Below, in pieces: positions 50,342 through 59,482 of a stretch of 64,000 nt of DNA. Positions within the stretch are counted from its first letter, which is position 1. Each line of letters begins with the position of its first letter. Below the pieces are notes generated by a model. That model worked only from the letters and a program-made list of their open reading frames with translations. It did no database searches and had not been told where the DNA came from. This DNA is from Diaminobutyricibacter sp. McL0608 (GTDB lineage Bacteria > Actinomycetota > Actinomycetes > Actinomycetales > Microbacteriaceae): positions 1 to 64,000 of the forward strand of contig NZ_CP154826.1 in assembly GCF_039613825.1 (NCBI RefSeq). The letters are read 5' to 3'. The translations under genes were made by a program, and so were the position numbers.

Positions 50342-52435
50342 ATGAACGATCGCCTGTACTGGGGCAACGGCACGACGGCGATCGAAGTCGAGTGGTCGGA
50401 GACCACAGCTCCTCGCATCGCTGCCGTGCACAGCAGCTCGCTCCATTTGCAGATGCCCGCCGGGCTGCCACTCATCGACGTCCTCACCGTCAGCCACGGC
50501 CATGTGCTGGCCAATGACAGGCTCATCCACACGTCTATCGGTCACGAGTCCCGCTACCTCCGGCACGACGAGACCCATGAGAGTGGCGAACGGACGCTCA
50601 CGATCGTGGTTTGCCACGAGCTGACCAGAATTGAATCGGCGATCACGCTGACCCTTCGCGACGAGAGCTCAGTGCTGCGTTCGAGCGTCGCTGTCACGAA
50701 TGCCGGCACGGAGAGCGTTGTCCTTCGCGCAGTGCCGTCGTTCGCCACCTACCTCGGCGGCGACCGGGTCAGCGATATTCGCGACTGGACGGTGCATCAC
50801 GCCCTCAGTGACTGGCTGGGGGAGAACCGGTGGGTCACCGAACCCCTCAACGGTGTGCGTTTTCCCCGACTCGAGCAGCACCTGACCAATCACAACCCGC
50901 GTGGGGAGTTCTCGGTTGTCTCAACGGGAACCTGGTCGACCGGCAAGCACCTGCCCGTCGCGGCGGTCTCATCCCCACGACTGCATGCGACCTGGGCATG
51001 GCAGATCGAGCACAACGGGCCATGGCGGTGGGAAATCGGCGAGGACACAGCCAGCGGCTATGTCGCGCTGTCTGGCCCATCGGACACAGATCATCAGTGG
51101 ACCAAGGTGCTTGAGCCCGGCGCGACCTTCGAAACCGTCCCCGTCGCGATCGCGCTCGGCGTTGAGCTGACTGAGGTGATCGGCTCGCTGACGAGTTACC
51201 GCAGGTCCAGTCGGCGAATCCATCCAGACAATTCCGCGATGCCGGTCGTCTTCAACGACTACATGAACACTCTCGATGGAGATCCCACAACCGAGAAGCT
51301 CCTGCCTCTCATCGACGCCGCGGGTGCTGCCGGGGCCGACATCTTCTGTATCGATGCCGGCTGGTACGACAACAGCGGCGATTGGTGGGACAGCGTCGGC
51401 GAGTGGCAGGCTTCGACCGTCCGCTTTCCGAACGGCTTCTCCGAAGTGATCGATCGAATCACATCGACTGGGATGATTCCCGGGCTCTGGCTCGAACCCG
51501 AAGTCGTCGGCATCAAGAGCCCCATCGCATCCACGTTGCCGACCGAGGCATTCCTTCAGCGCAGCGGTAAACGTGTGGTCGAGCACGATAGGTACCACCT
51601 CGACCTGCGGCATCCCGCGGCGCGGGACCATCTCGACCAGACGATTGATCGCCTGGTCCGCGACTATGGCATCGGGTTCTTCAAACTCGACTACAACATC
51701 AACCCCGGCCCGGGCACCGACGTAGCGGCCGACAGTGTCGGAGACGGTCTGCTCGACCACAATCGTGCACATTTGGCGTGGCTCGAGGGGGTTCTCGATC
51801 GGCATCCGACGCTGGTGCTGGAGAACTGCGCCAGCGGTGGGATGCGTGCCGACTATGCGATCCTCTCCCTCCTCCAGCTGCAGTCGACCTCGGATCAGCA
51901 GGACTTTCTGAAGTATCCGCCGATCGCGGTTTCAGCCCCGATGTCGATCCTTCCTGAGCAGGCGGCCAGCTGGGCCTATCCGCAACCGGAGATGACTCTC
52001 GAAGAGGTCGCCTTCTGTCTCACCACGGGGCTGCTCGGGCGCTTCTATGTTTCGGGTTACCTCAACCGCATGTCACCTGCGCAGCGCGATCTGGTCGCGG
52101 ATTCGATCGCTGTTGCGAAGAGTCAGGCCGCGCTGATCGCGTCGGCTCGTCCGTTCTGGCCTCTCGGTCTGCCCCACTGGGATGCAGCCTGGACAAGTCT
52201 GGGGATGGCCTCGCCTGAAGGCGACGTGTTCGCCGTGTGGAACCGCGACGCCAGCGTCGCGCACTCCATGCTGTCCTTTCCCGAATGGCGCGGCAGGTCA
52301 CTGCGCCTTCGCACCGTCTTTCCGCACTCCCTTCCCGAATGGAACAGCAACTGGGACTCGGAAACAGGGACGCTCCTCCTCGCGAACCCCACCGGGGAAA
52401 TCGGGGCACGAGTGTTCCGCATCGAGGTCGGCTGA
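50342..52435 (+). CDS. Alpha-galactosidase, glycoside hydrolase family 36
   Basis: Retaining alpha-galactosidase of 697 residues, without a signal peptide, so acting on imported alpha-galactosides such as raffinose-family or galactomannan oligosaccharides. An N-terminal beta-supersandwich (residues 1-300) precedes the TIM barrel. Signatures are FCIDAGWYDNSGDWWDSVGE, GLWLEPEVVG, the nucleophile in GFFKLDYNINPG (Asp of KxDYN) and the acid/base loop ENCASGGMRADYAIL (CxxGGxRxD). ATG 50342 follows GAAGAGGA. It leads an operon with a binding protein, two permeases and a LacI regulator; GH36 to binding protein is a 76-base gap. Confidence 0.93.
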   Translation: MNDRLYWGNGTTAIEVEWSETTAPRIAAVHSSSLHLQMPAGLPLIDVLTVSHGHVLANDRLIHTSIGHESRYLRHDETHESGERTLTIVVCHELTRIESAITLTLRDESSVLRSSVAVTNAGTESVVLRAVPSFATYLGGDRVSDIRDWTVHHALSDWLGENRWVTEPLNGVRFPRLEQHLTNHNPRGEFSVVSTGTWSTGKHLPVAAVSSPRLHATWAWQIEHNGPWRWEIGEDTASGYVALSGPSDTDHQWTKVLEPGATFETVPVAIALGVELTEVIGSLTSYRRSSRRIHPDNSAMPVVFNDYMNTLDGDPTTEKLLPLIDAAGAAGADIFCIDAGWYDNSGDWWDSVGEWQASTVRFPNGFSEVIDRITSTGMIPGLWLEPEVVGIKSPIASTLPTEAFLQRSGKRVVEHDRYHLDLRHPAARDHLDQTIDRLVRDYGIGFFKLDYNINPGPGTDVAADSVGDGLLDHNRAHLAWLEGVLDRHPTLVLENCASGGMRADYAILSLLQLQSTSDQQDFLKYPPIAVSAPMSILPEQAASWAYPQPEMTLEEVAFCLTTGLLGRFYVSGYLNRMSPAQRDLVADSIAVAKSQAALIASARPFWPLGLPHWDAAWTSLGMASPEGDVFAVWNRDASVAHSMLSFPEWRGRSLRLRTVFPHSLPEWNSNWDSETGTLLLANPTGEIGARVFRIEVG

Positions 52436-52511
52436 ACATCCGACCGTCAACATCCTGCAATGCAAACCAAGTAGCGTCGACGACGCTACAAAAAAGAAGG
52501 AGAGCAGTTCA

Positions 52512-53834
52512 ATGAAGAAGGCTTGGAAAGGCGTCGCGACCTTCGCGGCTGTCGCAACAGCCGCAGCGCTCGCGCTGACCGGATGCAGCGACCCCGGCTC
52601 TGGCGGCGATGCCAGCGGAGCGACCTCATGGCCCGCGCAGAACACGAAGCTCGATGGTGTCACCCTGACCATCTGGGCGGCGCAGAACTCGAACAAGACC
52701 GCGGACAGCGTGATCTCCGGATTCGAGAAGCTGACGGGAGCGAAGGTCAACGTCGTCACCATTCCCGACCCCTACGAGCAGGGGGTGCAGACCAAGGTCG
52801 CTACCGGTGACAAGCCGGACCTCGCGTTCTGGCAGCCGACGGCATCCGAACTCACTGCCCTGAATGCGAAGACCAACCTCCAGTCGCTCGACGGCGCTCC
52901 GTGGGTGAAGAACTACACCGGCAACCTCGGCGACATCACGGGCCTCCTCGACAAGACCCGCTACGCAGCGCTCGTGACCACGCCCGCCGTCATCGGCGTC
53001 TATTACAACAAGGATGTCTTCGCAGCCAACGGGATCACGGCGACTCCCACGAACTGGAACGATTTCATCACCCTCGCACAGCAACTCAAAGCGAAAGGCG
53101 TCGACCCGTTCTACGAAATGGGCGGCGACAAGTGGGCGACCCAGTGGTGGGTCCAGGCGCAACTGGCTGACGCTGCGAAGGCCGGCCTGTGGGACAAGGT
53201 CAACGCGAACCAGGAGAAGTTCACCGACCCGACCATCCAGGGCGCGATCAACACGTACCAGAAGCTGATCCAGGAGGGTCTCTTCAACTCCAACATCAAG
53301 ACCGCGACATTCGTCGACCAGGGCAACGCCCTCCTCAACGGCAAGACCGCGATGGTGATGCAGGTGAACTCCTTCTTCGGCGAGCTTCAGGCGACGTCGA
53401 ACACGGCTGATCTCGACAAGAAGATCGGGTTCTTCCCGATCTCGCCGACGGGCAACGTGGGGACCTTCATCCCGGACCAGTCGAACGCGCTCGTCGCCTT
53501 CAAGACCGGTGACAGCAAGAAGGAAGCGGCAGCCCGCCAGTTCCTGTCGTACTGGCTGGGCGACGGTTACAAGGACTTCGTGAAGGCCCAGTCCACCGTG
53601 TCGCTGATCAAGGGTGTCGACACCCCCTCCGACGTGCCCCAGGCGCTGAAGGATGTCGCGGCCTCGATCGACAATTCCGTCGGGTCGATGCAGGCGCTCG
53701 CTGTCGCGAACCCCGACCTGTACCTCAACCTCGCGGACATGATCCAGGGCACGAAGACGACCGTTCAGGTCGCCCAGACCACCCAGGACCAGTTCGCCCA
53801 GCTCGCCAAGGCACAAGGCGTCACGGGCTTCTAG
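52512..53834 (+). CDS. Sugar ABC transporter substrate-binding lipoprotein (alpha-galactoside operon)
   Basis: Family 1 solute-binding protein of 440 residues, membrane-anchored through lipobox ALALTGC near residue 25. Mature features include LTIWAAQNSNKTADSVISGF, PAVIGVYYNKDVFAANGITA and AALVAF-like NALVAFKTGDSKKEAAARQF. The ATG at 52512 follows AAGAAGGAGAG. Its context after GH36 suggests alpha-galactoside uptake. The stop is followed by a strong stem-loop and then the permease genes. Confidence 0.92.
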   Translation: MKKAWKGVATFAAVATAAALALTGCSDPGSGGDASGATSWPAQNTKLDGVTLTIWAAQNSNKTADSVISGFEKLTGAKVNVVTIPDPYEQGVQTKVATGDKPDLAFWQPTASELTALNAKTNLQSLDGAPWVKNYTGNLGDITGLLDKTRYAALVTTPAVIGVYYNKDVFAANGITATPTNWNDFITLAQQLKAKGVDPFYEMGGDKWATQWWVQAQLADAAKAGLWDKVNANQEKFTDPTIQGAINTYQKLIQEGLFNSNIKTATFVDQGNALLNGKTAMVMQVNSFFGELQATSNTADLDKKIGFFPISPTGNVGTFIPDQSNALVAFKTGDSKKEAAARQFLSYWLGDGYKDFVKAQSTVSLIKGVDTPSDVPQALKDVAASIDNSVGSMQALAVANPDLYLNLADMIQGTKTTVQVAQTTQDQFAQLAKAQGVTGF

Positions 53835-53843
53835 CCCAACGTG

Positions 53844-53873
53844 GTGGGCGGCGACCGCACCGTCGCCGCCCAC
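53844..53873 (+). terminator. Intercistronic stem-loop after the alpha-galactoside binding-protein gene
   Basis: Perfect 12-base arms (GTGGGCGGCGAC at 53844-53855, complement at 53862-53873) around a 6-base loop, no U-run. Third example of a hairpin at the binding protein/permease junction. Confidence 0.75.
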
Positions 53874-53896
53874 CGCAGCGGAGAAAGGCAATACCG

Positions 53897-54838
53897 ATGA
53901 CAACGCAACTCGTGCGGCCTGTCACCCCGACGGCGGGTCAGCGCAAGGAGCCGAGCCGATTCCGCCAGCAGCGCCGGCGGCAGGACCATCCGGCCTGGTT
54001 CCTCGTTCCTGCGCTGGTGATCCTCGTGGTGTTCTTCTTCGTGCCGACGATCTTCAACTTCATCTACGCCTTCACCAACTGGTCCAGCTTCCACAGCTCC
54101 ATCGGCTTCGTCGGCTTCGACAACTTCTTCTCGATTTTCACCAACGGGGCGCTCCTGGCCGATCTTCGGATCACTCTGATCTACGCGATCCTCGTCGCGT
54201 TCTTCCAGAACCTTTTCGGACTGACCCTCGCGCTCATCCTCGAACGTGACACAGCCGTCAACCGCTTCGCCCGGGTCGCGTTCTTCGTACCGGTCGTGAT
54301 GAGCGCGCTGGCGGTCGGCTACATCTTCCAGGCCCTTCTGAAGCCCGAAGGCGGCCTCAACCAGATCCTGAGCTTCTTCACCGGCCAGCACGTCACGGTC
54401 GCCTGGCTCGGCAGTACCACCTGGACCATCCTCGTCGTGGCCATCATCCACTCCTGGAAGTGGATGGGACTCTCGATGCTGATCTACCTCGCCGGGTTGA
54501 AGACCATCAACGAGGACATCCTCGAAGCCGCCCGCCTCGACGGCTCCGGGTGGTGGATGACGTTCCGCACGATCCGGTTCCCGCTGCTGGCACCCGCGGT
54601 CACCTTCAACGTCGCCACCGCGCTTCTGGGATCGATGAACGGCTTCGACATCGTTCAGGCGACGACCGCCGGGGGACCCGGCGGCACGACCGAGCTGCTG
54701 AACATCTTCATCTTCCGCACCTTCGGCCAGGGCCTGTTCGCCCAGGCGACCACCATGAGCCTCGCGCTCTTCCTGATGGTGACGATCCTCGCCTTCCCCG
54801 TCATCCGTTTCCTGCGCAAGAGAGAAGAAGTCCTGTGA
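53897..54838 (+). CDS. ABC transporter permease, MalF type (alpha-galactoside operon)
   Basis: Integral membrane permease of 313 residues. Basic N-terminus (RFRQQRRRQDHP), first helix AWFLVPALVILVVFFFVPTI, and the coupling loop EDILEAARLDGSGWWMTFRT around residue 210. ATG 53897 follows GAGAAAGG. It overlaps the next permease by four bases (GTGA). Confidence 0.93.
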   Translation: MTTQLVRPVTPTAGQRKEPSRFRQQRRRQDHPAWFLVPALVILVVFFFVPTIFNFIYAFTNWSSFHSSIGFVGFDNFFSIFTNGALLADLRITLIYAILVAFFQNLFGLTLALILERDTAVNRFARVAFFVPVVMSALAVGYIFQALLKPEGGLNQILSFFTGQHVTVAWLGSTTWTILVVAIIHSWKWMGLSMLIYLAGLKTINEDILEAARLDGSGWWMTFRTIRFPLLAPAVTFNVATALLGSMNGFDIVQATTAGGPGGTTELLNIFIFRTFGQGLFAQATTMSLALFLMVTILAFPVIRFLRKREEVL

Positions 54839-55713
54839 CCGCCGTCAGCACCACGCGCGCAAGCCAGACCCCAACCCCGAGTCGGCGCAAGAATCTCAAG
54901 CCGACCCGATTCATCCAACCGGTCGTCGCCATCCTGCTCGTCGTCTTCCTGCTCGGAGTACCCTTCTGGCTCGTCGTCGTCACCGCCGGCAAAGACCAGG
55001 CGGAGGCACTCAACCCCAGCCTCAACCTCCCGACGCAGTGGCATCTCTTTCAGAACTTCGCGACTGTTCTCGACCAGGGCCGGATGATCGCCGCGTTCTT
55101 CGGAAGCCTTCTGATCATGGTTCCCTCGGTCGCCGGCGTGCTCCTGCTGGGCTCGATGGCCGCCTGGATCCTCGGCCGTCGAAAGCGCCGGGCGATCGCG
55201 TTCGTGTACGCCCTCGCGATCAGTGGAATCGTCCTTCCTCCTGCGGTCGTGACAATCGTTCTGCTGCTGCGCCAGATCGGGCTCGCCGGAACCGCGGTCG
55301 GAATGATCGGCGTCTACATGGGCATGTACCTCTCGACGGTCATCTTCTTTGTCACCGGATTCGTTAGAACGATCCCGGTCGAGCTCGAAGAAGCGGCGCG
55401 AGTGGATGGTGCGGGGCCCGTGAGAGTCTTCTTCCGCATCATCCTGCCGCTGCTCGGCCCGACCATCTCGACTGCGACGATCCTGATCTGCCTCTATATC
55501 TGGAACGACGTCTTCTATGCCCTGTTCGTGATCGGCGGTCGTCTGGACACACTTCCATTGAACCTCTACCAGGTCGCGAGTTCCGGACTCTACCTGCAGA
55601 ACTGGCACCTGGTCTTCGCCTACATCATCCTGATGAGCCTGCCGTTACTGATCACGTTCGCAGTCATGCAGCGCAAAATCATCTCCGGTATCACCAGCGG
55701 CGCGGTCAAGTGA
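54835..55713 (+). CDS. ABC transporter permease, MalG type (alpha-galactoside operon)
   Basis: Integral membrane permease of 292 residues. Six helices; the EAA loop is VELEEAARVDGAGPVRVFFR and the protein ends SGITSGAVK. The start is GTG 54835 within the stop of the first permease. No ATPase gene follows; the next gene, 31 bases on, is a LacI regulator. Confidence 0.92.
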   Translation: MTAVSTTRASQTPTPSRRKNLKPTRFIQPVVAILLVVFLLGVPFWLVVVTAGKDQAEALNPSLNLPTQWHLFQNFATVLDQGRMIAAFFGSLLIMVPSVAGVLLLGSMAAWILGRRKRRAIAFVYALAISGIVLPPAVVTIVLLLRQIGLAGTAVGMIGVYMGMYLSTVIFFVTGFVRTIPVELEEAARVDGAGPVRVFFRIILPLLGPTISTATILICLYIWNDVFYALFVIGGRLDTLPLNLYQVASSGLYLQNWHLVFAYIILMSLPLLITFAVMQRKIISGITSGAVK

Positions 55714-55744
55714 TAGCGAACAGCCCGTCGCTATGCTGAGGACG

Positions 55745-56761
55745 ATGTCGAAGACTGCGCCGAAAGCCCCAACTATCGCGGATGTCGCGCGCGATGCCGG
55801 CGTCTCCGTGCCGACGGTTTCCCGAGTGCTCACCGGCGCCGCGAACGTCTCCGACGAGAAAAAGCGCCGGGTGCTCCGCGCCATCGAATACCTCAACTAC
55901 CGTCCGTCAGCGGCGGCGCGGGCGTTGGTCGTGGGGCGGCCCAAGCTCATTGCCGTCGTCGCGGGGAACACCTCCCAGTACGGCTACGCCGAAACCATTC
56001 GCGGCGTCGAGGAAAGCGCTCGCGGTGCCGGTTTCAGCGTGACGATCACCGTCGTAGAGTCCGCAGACGATGCGGCGGTCGATCGCGCCGTCGAGCTGGT
56101 CCTCGCCCAGCCGATCGCCGGAATCATCGTGCTCAAATTCGACCCGCCTGGAGTGGCCACACTGCACCGGCTTCCCAAGGACATGCCTGCGGTTGCGATT
56201 TCGGGAATACGCGAGGCGGGTGTGCCCCAGGCGGTTCTGAACGAGGCGGCAGCCGCTAAGGAGCTCGTCGAATATCTCCTCGACCTCGGCCACCAGACCG
56301 TTCACCATGTGCGCGTTCCGCCGTCACGCAGGGAAGACGGACGCACGACCGGATGGCGCCGAGCGCTCACCGAGCGCGGAATCGCCGCACCCGCGATCTT
56401 CGACGCGAGCTGGGATCCTCGATCAGGCCGTGAGATCGGCCGAGAGATCGCACTTCGCGACGACGTCACCGCGATCTTCTGCGGAAACGACGAGATCGCC
56501 ATGGGCGTTATGCGAGGCCTCCGCGACGGCGGCAGAAGCGTGCCGGAAGACGTGAGCGTGGTCGGTTTCGACGATCATCCTCTCGCGGCGATGTGGTCGC
56601 CTGCGCTCACAACGGTGAAGCAGGACTTCGCCGGACTCGGATCGCGTGCCTACGCGATGCTCAGCGGCTTGTTCTCGGGCGACAAGGTCCGCAGGTTCTC
56701 CTCGGAGATGCCGACGCTGGTCATCAGGGAGAGTGCAGCGCCACCCGCCCGCAATCGGTAA
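55745..56761 (+). CDS. LacI-family regulator (alpha-galactoside operon)
   Basis: Repressor of 338 residues at the end of the GH36 operon. The helix-turn-helix is IADVARDAGVSVPTVSRVLTG, a different recognition helix (PTVSRVL) from those of the rhamnoside regulators. The effector domain has IIVLKFDPPGVATLHRL and VSVVGFDDHPLAAMWSPALT. ATG 55745 follows TGAGGA; an ATG four codons earlier is possible. It is the best candidate to bind the four TGAAAnCGnTAyCA sites upstream of the operon. It is convergent with the next LacI gene (78-base gap). Confidence 0.92.
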   Translation: MSKTAPKAPTIADVARDAGVSVPTVSRVLTGAANVSDEKKRRVLRAIEYLNYRPSAAARALVVGRPKLIAVVAGNTSQYGYAETIRGVEESARGAGFSVTITVVESADDAAVDRAVELVLAQPIAGIIVLKFDPPGVATLHRLPKDMPAVAISGIREAGVPQAVLNEAAAAKELVEYLLDLGHQTVHHVRVPPSRREDGRTTGWRRALTERGIAAPAIFDASWDPRSGREIGREIALRDDVTAIFCGNDEIAMGVMRGLRDGGRSVPEDVSVVGFDDHPLAAMWSPALTTVKQDFAGLGSRAYAMLSGLFSGDKVRRFSSEMPTLVIRESAAPPARNR

Positions 56762-56839
56762 ATCCAATGGGTACATGCGATCGTTTCGCCGATGCCTTGA
56801 GCGTCACAGCCATCTCGAGTTGGATGTGCCCGACCGGGC

Positions 56840-57856
56840 CTAGCTTGGCGCTGACGTGCTTTCCCGCACGATGAGCGAGTGGGGCGCGACGACCTCTTCG
56901 GCCTGTGTGTCAGGGTCGTCGATCCGCGCCACGATCCGGGCGACCGCCTGCTGGGCAATGAATGGCGTGTCCAGGGACACGGTCGAGAGGGTGGGACGGG
57001 AGTACCGGCCCTCGTCGATATCGTCGATGCCGATGATCGCCACATCGTCCGGGACCCGGAGGCCGGCGTCGAAGACCGCCCTGAGCGCACCCATGGCCAG
57101 GAGGTCGGAGTAGCAGAAGATGGCGTCGGGTCGGTCGGGCAGGGCCAGCAGTTCAGAGGCCGCTTCATAGCCGTCCGCCCGGCTGTAGTGGGTGGCGGGG
57201 CGCATCATCCGCCGGTCCAATCCCAGTCCGGCTTCGGTGAGGGCTGCTGCGTATCCCTCTGTTCGCTGGTGTGGTGTCTCGTAAGATTCGAAGGGCTGCT
57301 CGCCGATCGCAGCGATGCGCACGCGGCCGATCTCGATGAGGTGCCGGGTGGCGTCCTGCGCTGCGCGGAAGTTGTCGATCGCTACGTGATCGAACCGGCC
57401 GTCGAAGCTGTGCTCGCCGAGCAGCACCAGAGGGATGCTCGAGTGCGGCGCCATCTCCGACAGTTCGGCCTTCGTGACCAAAGGGCTGAACAGAATGCCG
57501 TCGAACAGCATCGTGCGATCGCCGCCCGTGAGCAGTTCACGTTCGCGGGCATGGTCGTGGCCGGTCTGGTCGATCATCACCCGGTAGCCGAGTTCTCCGG
57601 CGGCGTTGATGACGTCACGTGCTAGTTCGCTGAAGTATGGGGCGTCGATCTCCGGGACCACCAGCGCGAGCACGCCCGTGCGTCCCGTGCGAAGTGTGCG
57701 GGCGACGAGGTTGGGGCGGTAATCTAGCTCGTCGACCGCCTGCTGGACGCGGCGGCGCATCTTCTCGCTCACGTGCTCGTAGCCACTGATCACATTCGAC
57801 ACGGTGCGGATCGACACGTTTGCGCGGTCCGCGACGTCCTTCAGTGTTGCGGGCAC
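56840..57856 (-). CDS. LacI-family regulator (GH2/importer operon)
   Basis: Repressor of 338 residues. Helix-turn-helix LKDVADRANVSIRTVSNVIS with recognition helix RTVSNVI; effector domain includes PEIDAPYFSELARDVINAAG, VALVVPE and VAIIGIDDIDEGRYSRPTLS. I chose GTG 57856 because GGGAGCGGAC lies just before it and the DNA-binding domain starts right after; ATGs at 57868 and 57892 are alternatives. It is divergent from the binding protein at 58029. A pair of TTTGC...GCAAA sites between them is probably its operator. Confidence 0.92.
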   Translation of the reverse strand: MPATLKDVADRANVSIRTVSNVISGYEHVSEKMRRRVQQAVDELDYRPNLVARTLRTGRTGVLALVVPEIDAPYFSELARDVINAAGELGYRVMIDQTGHDHARERELLTGGDRTMLFDGILFSPLVTKAELSEMAPHSSIPLVLLGEHSFDGRFDHVAIDNFRAAQDATRHLIEIGRVRIAAIGEQPFESYETPHQRTEGYAAALTEAGLGLDRRMMRPATHYSRADGYEAASELLALPDRPDAIFCYSDLLAMGALRAVFDAGLRVPDDVAIIGIDDIDEGRYSRPTLSTVSLDTPFIAQQAVARIVARIDDPDTQAEEVVAPHSLIVRESTSAPS

Positions 57857-57896
57857 GTCCGCTCCCATCGGTTCTGAACTTTCTCCCAGCATAGTG

Positions 57897-57913
57897 TTTG
57901 CAACGTGTGCAAA
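57897..57913. promoter_or_regulatory. LacI-type operator, TTTGCAACGTGTGCAAA
   Basis: A 17-base palindrome-like site, TTTGC...GCAAA with ACGT in the centre. Its reverse complement equals the second site except for one missing base. It lies upstream of a TATAGAAT-like box (57915-57926). Confidence 0.75.
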
Positions 57914-57925
57914 TGCGATATAGAA

Positions 57926-57943
57926 TTTGCACACGTTGGCAAA
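57926..57943. promoter_or_regulatory. LacI-type operator, TTTGCACACGTTGGCAAA
   Basis: Second site, 18 bases, placed right after the TATAGAAT-like box, so binding would cover the transcription start of the binding-protein operon. The two sites flank the likely promoter. Confidence 0.75.
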
Positions 57944-58028
57944 TAGGGTAGCGTCGCTGTCAGCAAGCGTGAGGTGCTACCTGAATCCGGTTACCCCGAC
58001 CGGTTTGCCCGCTCACAAAGGAGTGTTC

Positions 58029-59438
58029 ATGGAAACCCCGTACGCCCCCCGAGGCGACCGGAACAAGCGGAACCGCGCTCGTTCACGTCGTCGCCTTACC
58101 GCAGTAGCCGCGGGCATCACGGCCGCTGCAGTCGCCGTCGTGCTCACGGGCTGCGGCCCGCAGATCGAGTCTGGCTCGCCGACCCCCGCAGGCAAGGATG
58201 TCCTGCAGGCGCCGACCGCTGCATCCCCCAAAGGCACGATCACCATCTGGGACCGCTCCGGCGACCTCTTCAACGTCTTCGACGCGACGATCAAGAAGTT
58301 CAACGAGAAATATCCCAACATCAAAGTCAACCACCAGGCCGTCGACATCGACGCGAAGCTCCAGAACACGCTGACGACAGGCACCGACGTGCCCGACGGT
58401 GTATTCCTCGACGATTCCCTCGTAGCCGGCTATTCGCAAAGCCTGTGGAACCTCTCGGATGTCCTCAAGCCCTTCCTCGGCAAGATCGCCAAGCAGAAAG
58501 TGGCCGTCAACTCCATCAAGGGCGGCATCTACGGCGTGCCGTTCGACCTCGACCCCGGGCTGCTCTTCTACAACGCGACGGTTCTCCAGAAAGACGGAAT
58601 CGATCCAGCGACGATCAAGACCTACGACGATCTGCTCGCTGCCGCACGCAAGGTCAAGCAAGCAGACCCGACCTCTGGTCCGATACACCTCGAGAATTCC
58701 GCCTTCCTCGCACAGCTCTGGCTCGAGATGTTCGCAAGCCAGCAGGGAACGAGCATGACGGACGCCTCGGGAAAGCTGCGCCTCGACTCGCCCGCCTACA
58801 AGCAGATCCTCACCTGGCTCGACACCGTCCAGAAGGAGAAGCTCGGAATGCGGGCCGACTACCTCGGCCCGACCGACATCAACACTCTCGACAGTGGCAA
58901 GCAGGTCTTCGTTCCGTGGGCGATGTGGTTCGACTTCGCTCCGCAGCAGCTGCTGAAGAAGACAAGCGGTGACTGGCGCGCCATGCCGCTTCCCGCCTGG
59001 TCCGACGGCGGAGCGCGCTCCGGCGCAATGGGCGGGTCGTCATTCGTCATTCCGAAAGACGCCAAGAACCCGGGACTCGCGTGGTTGTTCTACAAGTTCC
59101 TGATGTACGACAAGCAGGGATACTCAGCCGTGTACGGGCCGAACTCGGTCTACCCGAAGGGGCTCAACACCTCGATCCCGAGCTACCAGCCTGCGGCCAA
59201 CCCGGCGAAACCGCTGTTCGGAACGGTTGACGCACTGGGCGGACAGAACCTGTGGAAGACCGCGGTCGGCGCCGGCAACCAGATTCCGGGCGGAACTCCC
59301 ACGCCCAAATGGTGGGCGAGCGCCGTGAACTACCTCGGGAACAACCTCGAGAAGATGTTCGACGGCACGATGACACCCGACCAGGTGATCCAGCAATCCA
59401 CCCAGCAGATCCAAACCAATCTGATCGACCGCCAGTAA
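58029..59438 (+). CDS. Sugar ABC transporter substrate-binding lipoprotein (GH2 operon)
   Basis: Family 1 solute-binding protein of 469 residues. A long basic N-terminus (RGDRNKRNRARSRRRL) precedes the signal helix and lipobox VVLTGC near residue 42. The mature part has ITIWDRSGDLFNVFDATIKK, GIYGVPFDLDPGLLFYNATV and GGSSFVIPKDAKNPGLAWLF. ATG 58029 follows AAAGGAG; the frame is open upstream to 57927, inside the operator. It opens an operon with two permeases and a GH2 enzyme. Unlike the other three importers there is no hairpin after it. Confidence 0.92.
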   Translation: METPYAPRGDRNKRNRARSRRRLTAVAAGITAAAVAVVLTGCGPQIESGSPTPAGKDVLQAPTAASPKGTITIWDRSGDLFNVFDATIKKFNEKYPNIKVNHQAVDIDAKLQNTLTTGTDVPDGVFLDDSLVAGYSQSLWNLSDVLKPFLGKIAKQKVAVNSIKGGIYGVPFDLDPGLLFYNATVLQKDGIDPATIKTYDDLLAAARKVKQADPTSGPIHLENSAFLAQLWLEMFASQQGTSMTDASGKLRLDSPAYKQILTWLDTVQKEKLGMRADYLGPTDINTLDSGKQVFVPWAMWFDFAPQQLLKKTSGDWRAMPLPAWSDGGARSGAMGGSSFVIPKDAKNPGLAWLFYKFLMYDKQGYSAVYGPNSVYPKGLNTSIPSYQPAANPAKPLFGTVDALGGQNLWKTAVGAGNQIPGGTPTPKWWASAVNYLGNNLEKMFDGTMTPDQVIQQSTQQIQTNLIDRQ

Positions 59439-59482
59439 GTCCGTCGCCGTATCGCACCACGACCGAAAGAGACCGATCCACC

